Source: Rhodococcus sp. KBS0724 (GTDB lineage: Bacteria > Actinomycetota > Actinomycetes > Mycobacteriales > Mycobacteriaceae). From it: 64,000 bases of DNA. Numbering within the stretch: position 1 is the stretch's first letter; each line of letters begins with the position of its first letter. The position numbers and the translations under genes are program-made. This document shows, piece after piece, positions 44,328 to 52,278 of this stretch. The stretch covers positions 763,501 through 827,500 of the forward strand of contig NZ_VCBX02000001.1 in the NCBI RefSeq assembly GCF_005938745.2, given 5' to 3'. The notes beneath the pieces were generated by a model that saw only the letters and a list, made by a program, of their open reading frames with translations, searched no databases and was not told where the DNA came from.

Positions 44328-46385
44328 TCAGGTGAGGCGGAATTCGGCGGTCACTCCGGAGAAGGGCGTGATCGCGCCACTACCCCGAGCCTTCGACGCG
44401 CCGAAGTGCTGGACTCGATACGTACCCGCCGGAGTGTCTGCCGGAACATCCCACGTGATGCGAACGACGGAACCGTTGCTCCCGACTCGGCGCCAGTGCA
44501 GTTTGGTGGACCAGTCGTTGTCGTCGGCCACCCGCGTCCAGGATCCACCGGTATTGCGCTGGATCTCGTAGAAGGTCCCGTTTCGGTGAGTGTCGTTCTT
44601 GGGGTGACCCGTGACGAACTCGACCGCAACCTGTCCGCCTGGTGATCTGTCGCCAGGCTGAACGGTGGCATCGCCGAATTGTGTTCCCGGCAAAGGTTCG
44701 TCGAAGTCGACGCCAGGGCCGAAGCTGGGTTGGAACCCGGACAGGTTGGCGGGCGCAGGGCCTCGAGGAGGTTCGTTGCCATCGCGCATCGCGGCCGCGA
44801 GGGTGGCATACCCCTGCTGATAGGCCGGCAGCGTGTAACGGCCGAACATCGTCGAACCGCCCTCGTACTGCTGCGAATCGTATTCCTGTGGTGTGGTGCA
44901 GTAGCTCGAGTAAGAGTTCGCGTATCCCTGGAAGATGACGTTCTCGAGGGGAACCCCAAGCTCCTCGGCGACGGTTCTGCGCACTCGTAGGCCGGCGACA
45001 ATGGTGAATTCCGCAGGGCCGCCGACGATGTAGAACTGGCCGATCCGCAGGATCTGGATCTTCAGCACGTTCGGCACCCATCCGCCCGGTGGCAAAAGGC
45101 CGACCGGAACGACTACGAGTTTGGGGGCCTGTGCATCCTGAAGCCATTGAGGCACAGGAGCATTTATGCCGCCCAAGGCGTCGATCATGGGGTTTCGGGT
45201 GCCCTCGGGGAAGATCGGAATTGCCGGCCCGTCCTCGACGCTTCCGGCACTCATCGCCGCACCGATCGCGGCCGGAGCGGTGCGGTGCTCGCGTCCGTCC
45301 GGGGTGAATCTTCCACTCACCACCTGATCTGCCATGTCCAGGTACATGATCCGACTGTCCACGCCACCGGCGACGGTTTCGGAGGCCGAGTCGAAGGCAG
45401 TTTGAGCAGCCGCTACCTGGCGGAGCCCGATGATCCGTGCATTCTCGAATTCGTCGTCGGTCGGTCCGCGGCCGGGCTCGAGGAAGAGGTTGGGTGACAT
45501 GTCGCCGCTGTTGGTCTGCGGAAAAGCAGCAATGAAGCTGGTGTCGCCGTCGAGGTAGCGCACACCCTGATCATCGTGCTCCCAGAAGTACGCCGCGGCG
45601 CCCTTGTTGTCCCCGGAGATGAAATGGTTCTCGTTCGTGAGCGAGGCGCAGTGGGTGGCGAACCAGTTAATCGCTCCGATGTCGTTGCTGCCCCGGCTGA
45701 TTCGCATAACACGCATATGGTGGTCGTTGCCGCCGGGGTAGTAGGCCTTGTCCTCTTCGGGATTGAGGTCGAACGCCACTCGTGATCGGTTGACGCTGGC
45801 ATCGGTGAGATCGGACCGGCCGAAACGAACGGTGCCCGGCGCCAGGTTCTCGTGGGCGGCGCTGATCGCCTCGACCATGCCGTTGACCTCGGCTTCGAAC
45901 ACCTGCAGTTCGAATCCGAGAACTGCGAGGTTGTATGCGTAGTTGTGCGACGCCCCACCGCACGCCGCGTGTGAATGGATAGCGGTCAGCATGACGTTGC
46001 GTTCGGTGTAGATGTCACCGAATTTCCCGGCCAGTCGGCGCAGGACCTCGTCGTGAACGGACTGGAAGATCATGCAGTTGTCGACGCAGACGTAGGCAAT
46101 CCGCGACCCGCCGGACTCGAAGACGAAGGCGCGTGCGCGCATTCGCTGGTGCAGGCCTTCGGCGCGTTGGTCGAAGCTCGAGTAGCCCATCATGCCGACC
46201 TCGGCGACCGGTCCGGTCACGTCGGAAATTCCGACGCCCACCTGCAGCGACGCCGACGACTTGTCGGTGCGTGCGGGTGAAACTGTGCGTGCCGGCGAAG
46301 CTGCGACGGCCGGGCTCGTCGACAGAGCGGCGAGCGCAGGTGCGGCGGCAGCGCCGGCCAGTACGGTGCGTCGGGTGATCTGCAC
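44328..46385 (-). CDS. Neutral/alkaline ceramidase, exported
   Basis: A 685-residue neutral ceramidase that hydrolyses the amide of ceramide to sphingosine and a fatty acid. The N-terminus MQITRRTVLAGAAAAP is a Tat signal. The zinc site includes His137/His139 (AIHSHAACGG) and His245 (WFATHCASLT), and the nucleophile Ser293 lies in FPQTNSGDMSPN. The C-terminal about 170 residues form the Ig-like domain of the family (GGQVAVEFVTGHPKNDTH). The length matches Pseudomonas and Mycobacterium ceramidases. It is a secreted lipid-foraging or host-lipid enzyme; a free-standing gene with hairpins on both sides. Confidence 0.92.
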   Translation of the reverse strand: MQITRRTVLAGAAAAPALAALSTSPAVAASPARTVSPARTDKSSASLQVGVGISDVTGPVAEVGMMGYSSFDQRAEGLHQRMRARAFVFESGGSRIAYVCVDNCMIFQSVHDEVLRRLAGKFGDIYTERNVMLTAIHSHAACGGASHNYAYNLAVLGFELQVFEAEVNGMVEAISAAHENLAPGTVRFGRSDLTDASVNRSRVAFDLNPEEDKAYYPGGNDHHMRVMRISRGSNDIGAINWFATHCASLTNENHFISGDNKGAAAYFWEHDDQGVRYLDGDTSFIAAFPQTNSGDMSPNLFLEPGRGPTDDEFENARIIGLRQVAAAQTAFDSASETVAGGVDSRIMYLDMADQVVSGRFTPDGREHRTAPAAIGAAMSAGSVEDGPAIPIFPEGTRNPMIDALGGINAPVPQWLQDAQAPKLVVVPVGLLPPGGWVPNVLKIQILRIGQFYIVGGPAEFTIVAGLRVRRTVAEELGVPLENVIFQGYANSYSSYCTTPQEYDSQQYEGGSTMFGRYTLPAYQQGYATLAAAMRDGNEPPRGPAPANLSGFQPSFGPGVDFDEPLPGTQFGDATVQPGDRSPGGQVAVEFVTGHPKNDTHRNGTFYEIQRNTGGSWTRVADDNDWSTKLHWRRVGSNGSVVRITWDVPADTPAGTYRVQHFGASKARGSGAITPFSGVTAEFRLT

Positions 46386-46537
46386 GAGTGTCCTTTCGGG
46401 CGGTCTGACGCGAGTTGGTCAACCGTCCAGGAGTGTAGCCCGAGTCACACGTGACCGAAAGGGGTGCGTCGGCGAACATCTACATCGATTCGGCGTCCCC
46501 GAGCGTCATGGCGGGGTCCACCGCGCTCCAACCCCAT

Positions 46538-46590
46538 CGAGCGAACGTACCTTTCGGTGCATCCAAGGCGCCGAAAGGTACGTTCGCTCG
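46538..46590. terminator. 23-bp hairpin terminator after the Rpf-like gene
   Basis: Arms 46538-46560 and 46568-46590 form 23 consecutive pairs (one G-U) with a seven-base loop. The stem contains GCGAACGTACCTTTCGG. It lies 40 bases beyond the Rpf-like gene. Confidence 0.85.
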
Positions 46591-46629
46591 TTCGGGCAGG
46601 AGCCCTCGGGGCGGCAACCGCCTTCCTGT

Positions 46630-47676
46630 TTAGAACGTGATCACATCGCCCACGAAAATCTGGTCAGGATCAGTGATCCACGCGTTCATCGCCCAAACCT
46701 CTTGCCAATTCTTCCCTCTCGTTGAAGCAAGGTCGAACAGTGTGTCGCCTTCGGATACCGTCACCGTGTCGCCGACTGCCGATTCAACTGGCTTTGGTGC
46801 CGGAGCATCCAACGCGGGTGCAAAGATCGGTGCGGGAGTGACGCTCGCTCCGGTGTTGCATGCACCGACCGACTTCAGGAATCCGACGGGGTCGACGGCG
46901 CCGCCGCTGTGGATGCGGAGATGCAGGTGCGGGCCGGTTGAGCTGCCGGTATTGCCCGTGGCGCCGATTTCGTCGCCGACCTGGACATGGGTGCCTTTGC
47001 TGACCCATGTTTCGGAAAGGTGGCCCATCTGAATCTGCTCGCCGGTATCGGCTTCGAGCTGGATATAGGTTCCGTATCCGCCAGGATCAAATGGTCCGGC
47101 AACCGAGATCGTGCCAGAGGTCGGGGCATGGAGAACTGTTCCGACGTCGACTGCGAAGTCCGCTCCATCGTGTCCGGCATGGAATCCCTGCGAAATCGCC
47201 CCATCGACCGGCCACTCCCAATTGCACCTGCTACCGGTATGAAGTGCTGCCGGGGCCACATGGACGGCTTCTCCGGCAGAAGGCAGAGTTGATACGTCGC
47301 CTGAACCGGGAGTGACACCACCCCAGCCGAGGTGTGCGCCGCACACCGGCCACGCACCGATGCCTTGAGCGTCGAGGGTTGCTTCCGCTGCCGCGACTTG
47401 ATCCGCGATCGATGCCATGTCGGCACGGGCGGGTGCACCTTCGGGTTTGTAGGCGTCCCACGTCGACTGTGTGAACTGCAGTCCGCCGTAGAATCCGTTG
47501 CCCGTGTTGATGCTCCAGTTTCCGGAACTTTCGCACATGGCTACTTGTGACCAGTCGTGTGCGCTGGCCACGCCCGTATTTGCGAAGGTGCCGATGGCTG
47601 TAAGAGCTCCTGCTCCTGCCGCTAGTGCGACAAATCTTCTGGCGCGAGGTCGATGTTGTTTCCTGTGTTTTCCCAT
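46630..47676 (-). CDS. Secreted Rpf-like / M23 peptidase / LysM cell-wall protein
   Basis: A 348-residue secreted protein; ATG 47676 (AAGGAAA upstream) precedes a signal peptide (MGKHRKQHRPRARRF plus hydrophobic stretch, cleavage near ASA-H40). Residues about 40-118 are a resuscitation-promoting-factor transglycosylase fold with Glu49 (AMCESSGNW) and GGLQFTQSTW. Residues about 155-270 are an M23 endopeptidase (His169, Asp173, His250, His252 in GPHLHLRIH). Residues 303-348 are a LysM peptidoglycan-binding domain. It combines glycan-strand cleavage, peptide cleavage and wall binding in one chain, and probably acts in wall remodelling or exit from dormancy. Confidence 0.9.
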   Translation of the reverse strand: MGKHRKQHRPRARRFVALAAGAGALTAIGTFANTGVASAHDWSQVAMCESSGNWSINTGNGFYGGLQFTQSTWDAYKPEGAPARADMASIADQVAAAEATLDAQGIGAWPVCGAHLGWGGVTPGSGDVSTLPSAGEAVHVAPAALHTGSRCNWEWPVDGAISQGFHAGHDGADFAVDVGTVLHAPTSGTISVAGPFDPGGYGTYIQLEADTGEQIQMGHLSETWVSKGTHVQVGDEIGATGNTGSSTGPHLHLRIHSGGAVDPVGFLKSVGACNTGASVTPAPIFAPALDAPAPKPVESAVGDTVTVSEGDTLFDLASTRGKNWQEVWAMNAWITDPDQIFVGDVITF

Positions 47677-48548
47677 GATTTTTCCTTGATCGGGGTCGGC
47701 AATCTCGCCGCACGCGTCAGTGATCGACTGTTGGGCGGCGTTGTTTGCGAGATCGCCTATGCTGGAGAGCGATTGAAGATGAGTTGGCAGCACGTGTGCC
47801 AACAGTTCTCGCTATCCGTGGACAATTATGTAGCTGGTGACTGAACCGATCAGACCAATATCCCTGTTGCAGTGCGAATCTCGTGAAGAGGATGCGTGTC
47901 GGGAAATCTGCTGCGTGTCCATTCACTGTCGAGGACGCCGATAGTTCCTTCCGGTCTGGGACCTGAGTGATTCGCGTCCCGTCGGGAGACGCAACTTACC
48001 CGGAGCGTCGGGGAGAATCGGTGAGGCGTGGGCAAGTCTCATGGTCACGATTTGTGAGTCACGACAAGGCTGTTGCCTCACGCAGGTGGCAACAACGGCC
48101 CAATTACCCGGTGGCATACCTATTTTGCGGATCATCCCAAGCTTCAGCGGACTGAACCAGGCCGACCGGTATCACGTATCGATGAGGCAACTGGTCGATG
48201 AATTCCACCTGACTGGATTGGTGGAGTTGTCGACGGAATGAGGTATTCCACTGTGCCAGAGTCTTTCTGGGTGGCATTTCCGGACGGGCGAAGGTTGCGG
48301 CCTGGTCGGTTTGGTGCAGGTCAGGGCAGGCGCGAGATTTCACCCGCGGTGCGAGCAGCATCGCGTGACCGGAGGTCTACGACAACGGCACGCGTCAAAC
48401 TGTTGATTGGACCTTCTCCGTCGGCGCCGGCGGCCGTGGTGACGCGCGACAGCCCGAAAACAGGTACCCGAATGGGTCATTCGACCCGTGTGACGAATAA
48501 CGGCGGATGCCATGGTGGATCAACACCGAAACGGTCTCGTCCGAAGCC

Positions 48549-48596
48549 GTTTTCCAACACTGAAGTTTTCCAACACTGAAGTTTTCCAACACTGAA
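48549..48596. repeat. Three perfect 16-bp tandem repeats
   Basis: GTTTTCCAACACTGAA occurs three times head to tail without mismatch (48549-48564, 48565-48580, 48581-48596). The unit is not a multiple of three, so it is not a peptide repeat. Each copy is AT-richer than the surroundings. Confidence 0.95.
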
Positions 48597-48697
48597 AGCA
48601 TGCGACACGCCGTGCGCTCCTATCGATCGATTGGCGCCCCCTTGTGAGGGATCTGTGTCGCTCCCTCAGGGTCGCAGTCTCTGCGCCCGGGGATGAG

Positions 48698-48735
48698 CCC
48701 TCCTGCGGAGCCGACAAGGTGGCGCCGCAGGAGGG
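48698..48735 (-). terminator. Hairpin after the ADC-like gene
   Basis: An 11-bp perfect stem CCCTCCTGCGG (48698-48708) with 48725-48735, 37 bases past the stop of the minus-strand ADC-like gene; loop 16 bases, no U tract. Confidence 0.5.
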
Positions 48736-48771
48736 CATTCAGAACAGGCGCGCTCTATCGGGCGGACGCCG

Positions 48772-49500
48772 TCAGATCGTTGTCGACTCCCCGAACGTCA
48801 TGGCGAGGTTGGAAATCGTGGTGGTCATCAAGGCTCTTTTCGGCAGGCCGAGGCGTCGTAATTCGGCTGCCATCGGGTGGGTGCCGAGCTGGAGCTCCGC
48901 GCCACCCGGGCGAGATTTGACGCCGGTGGGAGCCATATCCCACGACGTGCAGCGGGTGACGCCGTCGAGATGCGAGTACGCGGCAAGTGACATGTTCGCG
49001 CCCGAGCCGGGAACGCTCACTCCTGATTTCACGCTCAACTGCGCGATGAGTTTGCCGTCGTGAGATACCGAACCGCGCTTGACGGATCCGACGTGTTCGG
49101 TATCGAATTCCGCCAACACCTTCGGGAATCCCCAGATCTCACGGCCGGCGGCCTTGGTGAACTCGCCGTCCACGGGCAGTTGATGGATGAGTGCGCCCGC
49201 TGTACCCGATGTGAGCGCACGAAGATCTCCCAGCACCGAAATCTCCGATGGAGCGGTATGACTTCGCACCATGTAGGTCACGCCGAATTCGTTGTACGGT
49301 CCCAGATCTCCGTCCACGTAGTCGACGAATACCAGCCCGCACAATGCGCGTCCCGGACGGAATTGCAGAACGGTCAGGCCGGTGTGGTTGATGATCGACT
49401 GGGCGGTGACACTCGGAACGGAGAACATGGCCATGAATGCGGAAGCGGTACGAACTTCGACGGGCATCTCGACGGTCTTGCCCAGGATGGTGTAGCTCAT
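48772..49500 (-). CDS. Acetoacetate-decarboxylase-fold protein
   Basis: A 242-residue ADC-like protein. The Schiff-base lysine motif of the family is present as GREIWGFPKVLAEF. The N-terminal FRPGRALCGLVFVDYVDGDLGPYNEFGVTYMV forms the core barrel. ADC-like proteins include decarboxylases, hydratases and aldolase-like enzymes acting on oxo-acids, so the reaction is open. It overlaps the SDR gene by four bases, and both are divergent from cyp142 with a KstR-type box between, which suggests a role in steroid side-chain or ring catabolism. Confidence 0.75.
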   Translation of the reverse strand: MSYTILGKTVEMPVEVRTASAFMAMFSVPSVTAQSIINHTGLTVLQFRPGRALCGLVFVDYVDGDLGPYNEFGVTYMVRSHTAPSEISVLGDLRALTSGTAGALIHQLPVDGEFTKAAGREIWGFPKVLAEFDTEHVGSVKRGSVSHDGKLIAQLSVKSGVSVPGSGANMSLAAYSHLDGVTRCTSWDMAPTGVKSRPGGAELQLGTHPMAAELRRLGLPKRALMTTTISNLAMTFGESTTI

Positions 49501-50336
49501 GCGACCACTCCGCGCAGACCGTCGGCGCCGTACACGGCTTCGAGCATCGAGCGGAAATCCGGTCCGCGCCGGAGCATCTGGCCACCGTCGACGTTGATGA
49601 TCTGTCCGGTGATCCAGGTCGAGTCAGGCCCGAGGAGGAACGTCGCGAGTGATGCGATGTCGTCCACTTCGCCGACACGGGCGAGGGGAGTGTTGGCCAT
49701 GTAGTCGTCGAGAATCGGCCCACCGTCGGTGATGAGCGCGACCAGATCGGTTCGAGTGAGGCCGGGGCGAATTGCATTGACCCGAATATTGCTGGCCCCC
49801 AGTTCATCTGCCGCCAGTTGCACGAGATGGTCGACGCCGGATTTCGACACGCCGTATGCTCCGAACCATCGATGTGTGTTGCTGCTCGCGATCGACGAGA
49901 TCGCCACGATGGAACCACTGCCTCCGGAAACGAGGGCACGTGCGCCGTGCTTGATCGTCAGCATCGTGCCGGTGACGTTGAGGTCGACCGTACGGCGCCA
50001 GGCGTCGACGTCGAGTTGAGTCACCGGGGCGATGGTTTCGTTGCCGCCGGCGCAGGCGACAACGCCGTCGAGTGTTCCCGTGGCCTCGGCTGCTGATGCG
50101 ACCGCAGAGACAACTTCGGCTTCGACGGTTATATCGGTGGGTACGGCAATGACGGAGCCTGCTCCGTTCCTGGCGCGAATCGACTGAGCCGCAGCATCGA
50201 GTTTGTCCTTGTTGCGTCCGCAGATCGTGACGTGGGCACCGGCACCGGCGAGCGCACCGGCGATGCCGAACCCGATGCCGCTTCCGCCGCCGGTAACAAG
50301 TACCGATCTGCCTGCAAAGGCGGTGTTGTCGCCCAT
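49497..50336 (-). CDS. Short-chain dehydrogenase/reductase
   Basis: A 279-residue SDR starting at ATG 50336, with GGGAG seven bases upstream. Motifs are TGGGSGIGFGIAGALAGAG, ACAGGNETI in place of NNAG, and YGVSK with AISSIAS. The C-terminal 25 residues after VDGGQMLRR extend beyond the usual SDR end. Likely KstR-controlled through the box at 50421. Probably acts on a steroid-derived hydroxyl or 3-hydroxyacyl-CoA; the substrate is not determined. Confidence 0.83.
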   Translation of the reverse strand: MGDNTAFAGRSVLVTGGGSGIGFGIAGALAGAGAHVTICGRNKDKLDAAAQSIRARNGAGSVIAVPTDITVEAEVVSAVASAAEATGTLDGVVACAGGNETIAPVTQLDVDAWRRTVDLNVTGTMLTIKHGARALVSGGSGSIVAISSIASSNTHRWFGAYGVSKSGVDHLVQLAADELGASNIRVNAIRPGLTRTDLVALITDGGPILDDYMANTPLARVGEVDDIASLATFLLGPDSTWITGQIINVDGGQMLRRGPDFRSMLEAVYGADGLRGVVA

Positions 50337-50420
50337 GTCCATCTCCCGGTTGTCGTATGCGCGGTGATCCACGGTTCGAGGTGCGCCGACAAACTTCGGC
50401 AATATCGCCCCGAGCTCTAT

Positions 50421-50434
50421 AGGAACAGGTTCTA
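50421..50434. promoter_or_regulatory. KstR-type operator between the SDR and cyp142
   Basis: AGGAACAGGTTCTA contains the GAAC-N2-GTTC palindrome of KstR boxes, with only the outermost left base off consensus. A minus-strand -10 TATAGA (50416-50421) abuts it. Confidence 0.65.
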
Positions 50435-50472
50435 CTTGTTCAGGCAAGGGTTTCTCGAGAGAGGACGGCGAG

Positions 50473-51678
50473 ATGGCGGACCGACCGAGCTTCGACCTGA
50501 TCGACGGGCGCTTCTATTCCGGTGACCTCGGCGATGTGCGCGACGCATACGCGTGGATGCGTGAGCACGAACCCGTGTATCGAGACAGTGCGAACGGCAT
50601 TCCTGCGGCTGCGAGTTACGCCGCCGTCATCGCGGCAGAGCGAGACCCGGAGTTGTTCTCCAATGCCGGTGGTATCAGACCTGAAACCGGACCGCTTCCG
50701 CAGATGATCGACATGGACGATCCGGAGCATCTCACGCGCCGACGCCTGGTCAATGCCGGTTTCACCCGCAGGAAGGTCGAAGCGAAACGCGATCGGATTC
50801 GGCAGATCTGTGACCAGTTGATCGATGCTGTGTGTGAGAGCGGGGAAGCGGACTTCGTGGCCGATCTTGCAGCGCCTCTGCCGATGGCGGTCATCGGCGA
50901 CATGCTGGGGGTGCGTCCGGAAGAACGTGAGGTATTCCTGCGGTGGTCGGACGATTTGGTGACAGCCCTGGGTAGCAATGCTTCCCCGGAACAACTCCAG
51001 GCGATGATGGCGGCATACGTCGATTTCACGGAGTACATGACCCGGACGATCCGGGAGCGTCGGATGGCCCCGGCGGACGACTTGATCAGCACGTTGATCC
51101 ACAGCGAAGTCGACGGAGAGGCGCTGTCGGATCAGGAAATTGTCAACGAATCGTTGTTGATTCTGATCGGTGGCGACGAAACGACGCGTCATGTTCTCAG
51201 CGGAGGGATGGAACAACTACTGCGCCACCCCGATCAGTGCCGAATACTGGCCAACGATCAGGACACGATTCCGTTGGCGATGGAAGAGATGCTGCGATGG
51301 TCGTCGCCGATCAAGAACATGGCGCGCACACTTACCCGCGATACGGATTTTTTCGGCGCGCATCTGGAAGCGGGAGAGAAGATGCTGTTGCTCTTCGAGT
51401 CGGCGAACTTCGACGACGCCGTGTTCGTGGACGCGGCACAGTTCGATATCGGTCGGACACCGAACCCTCATGTAGCGTTCGGGTTCGGCACGCATTTCTG
51501 TTTGGGTAATCAGTTGGCGAGGCTGGAGGGAACGATCATGTTCGAGCAGGTTTTCCAGCGCTTGCCGGGGATGGAACTGGCGACGGACGCGCCACTGCCG
51601 CGTCGCGCCGCCAACTTCGTGTCCGGAATCGAATCGATGCCGATACGATTCCCCGTCGCTTCTCCGCTACCCGGGTAG
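50473..51678 (+). CDS. cyp142: Cytochrome P450 CYP142 (steroid C26/C27 monooxygenase)
   Basis: A 401-residue P450 that closely follows M. tuberculosis CYP142 along its length: SNAGGIRP, MIDMDDPEHL, LAAPLPMAVIGDMLGVRPE, LILIGGDETTRH (I-helix, 233-238), FESANFDDAVF and the haem loop AFGFGTHFCLGNQLAR with Cys343. CYP142 oxidises the terminal methyl of cholesterol or cholestenone to the carboxylic acid, opening side-chain degradation. The KstR-type box upstream fits. It converges with a secreted cupin gene, overlapping by 12 bases. Confidence 0.93.
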   Translation: MADRPSFDLIDGRFYSGDLGDVRDAYAWMREHEPVYRDSANGIPAAASYAAVIAAERDPELFSNAGGIRPETGPLPQMIDMDDPEHLTRRRLVNAGFTRRKVEAKRDRIRQICDQLIDAVCESGEADFVADLAAPLPMAVIGDMLGVRPEEREVFLRWSDDLVTALGSNASPEQLQAMMAAYVDFTEYMTRTIRERRMAPADDLISTLIHSEVDGEALSDQEIVNESLLILIGGDETTRHVLSGGMEQLLRHPDQCRILANDQDTIPLAMEEMLRWSSPIKNMARTLTRDTDFFGAHLEAGEKMLLLFESANFDDAVFVDAAQFDIGRTPNPHVAFGFGTHFCLGNQLARLEGTIMFEQVFQRLPGMELATDAPLPRRAANFVSGIESMPIRFPVASPLPG

Positions 51679-52101
51679 CTGGCAGTTGGGTGCCGCAGCA
51701 TCCTCGGACAACGGACTGCCCGTGGGATTGACGTAGACAACAAGGAGGACCAGGGGAGTGGTCTGCGAATTGTTGCCGATGTGAACGTGATCGGATCCGC
51801 TCGGCTCGACGAGGGTGCTGCCGGTCTGATAGATGCCGTCGACCGAGCAATCGGATCGGTAATGGCTCAAGGTACCCGCAGCAACGGCAGCGTAGAGAAC
51901 GCCGTCATGGAAATGCCAGCCGGTGGATCCACCGGGGTCGACGGTGATCTGGCGCAATACGTAGTCCTTGTCACCGAACGTCACCTGCCCGAGGATTTCG
52001 CCGTGCACTCCGGTGCTCGGGGTGGCGGACGCCGCGATCGGTGTCAGCGACAACCCGATCGCGGCAGACAAGGCAAGCAGAATCTGGTGACGTTTACGCA
52101 T
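51667..52101 (-). CDS. Secreted cupin-domain protein
   Basis: A 144-residue protein with a Sec signal peptide (MRKRHQILLALSAAIGLSL, cleavage near ASA at about 26). The cupin metal motif is WHFHDGVLYAAVAAG with a later His in DHVHIGNN, so the metal site is probably intact. Two Cys residues (SDCSVDG and PNCQLPG) may form a disulfide. No enzyme function can be assigned. It is alone, converging with cyp142. Confidence 0.75.
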   Translation of the reverse strand: MRKRHQILLALSAAIGLSLTPIAASATPSTGVHGEILGQVTFGDKDYVLRQITVDPGGSTGWHFHDGVLYAAVAAGTLSHYRSDCSVDGIYQTGSTLVEPSGSDHVHIGNNSQTTPLVLLVVYVNPTGSPLSEDAAAPNCQLPG

Positions 52102-52278
52102 GACGAGCCTCTCGGACGGATGTGCTGGTCAGTTTCCTCCATTGCGCCTGAATTATCCGAGTTTCCGCAGACTGTTCATCTCCGTCAGGCCGGTGACCTT
52201 CTCTTCACCCGTTACGGATGACGAATCGCCCGAGTTGATGCTGCGATGCTGGAAGGTGGGGGTAGAGAGGGAGAAACA

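Larger units (their letters stand above)
47677..48771. other. 1.1-kb gene-poor region
   Basis: Upstream of the Rpf-like gene. About 170 bases nearest the gene would be its 5' leader and hold a short hairpin (GTTGGCA/TGCCAAC), but I cannot match a known riboswitch. Small open frames at 48041-48241 and 48238-48579 (plus) and 48104-48361 (minus) have no recognisable homology or convincing ribosome sites. The tandem 16-bp repeats and a hairpin at 48698-48735 lie at the right end. Confidence 0.6.

Noticed and set aside
47677..47850. Possible cyclic-di-AMP (ydaO) riboswitch upstream of the Rpf-like gene, as known for rpfA
   Set aside because: The leader has a small hairpin, but I could not find the conserved ydaO core elements or the required length of structure.
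48549..48596. CRISPR array
   Set aside because: The 16-bp units are contiguous with no spacers and no cas genes are present.
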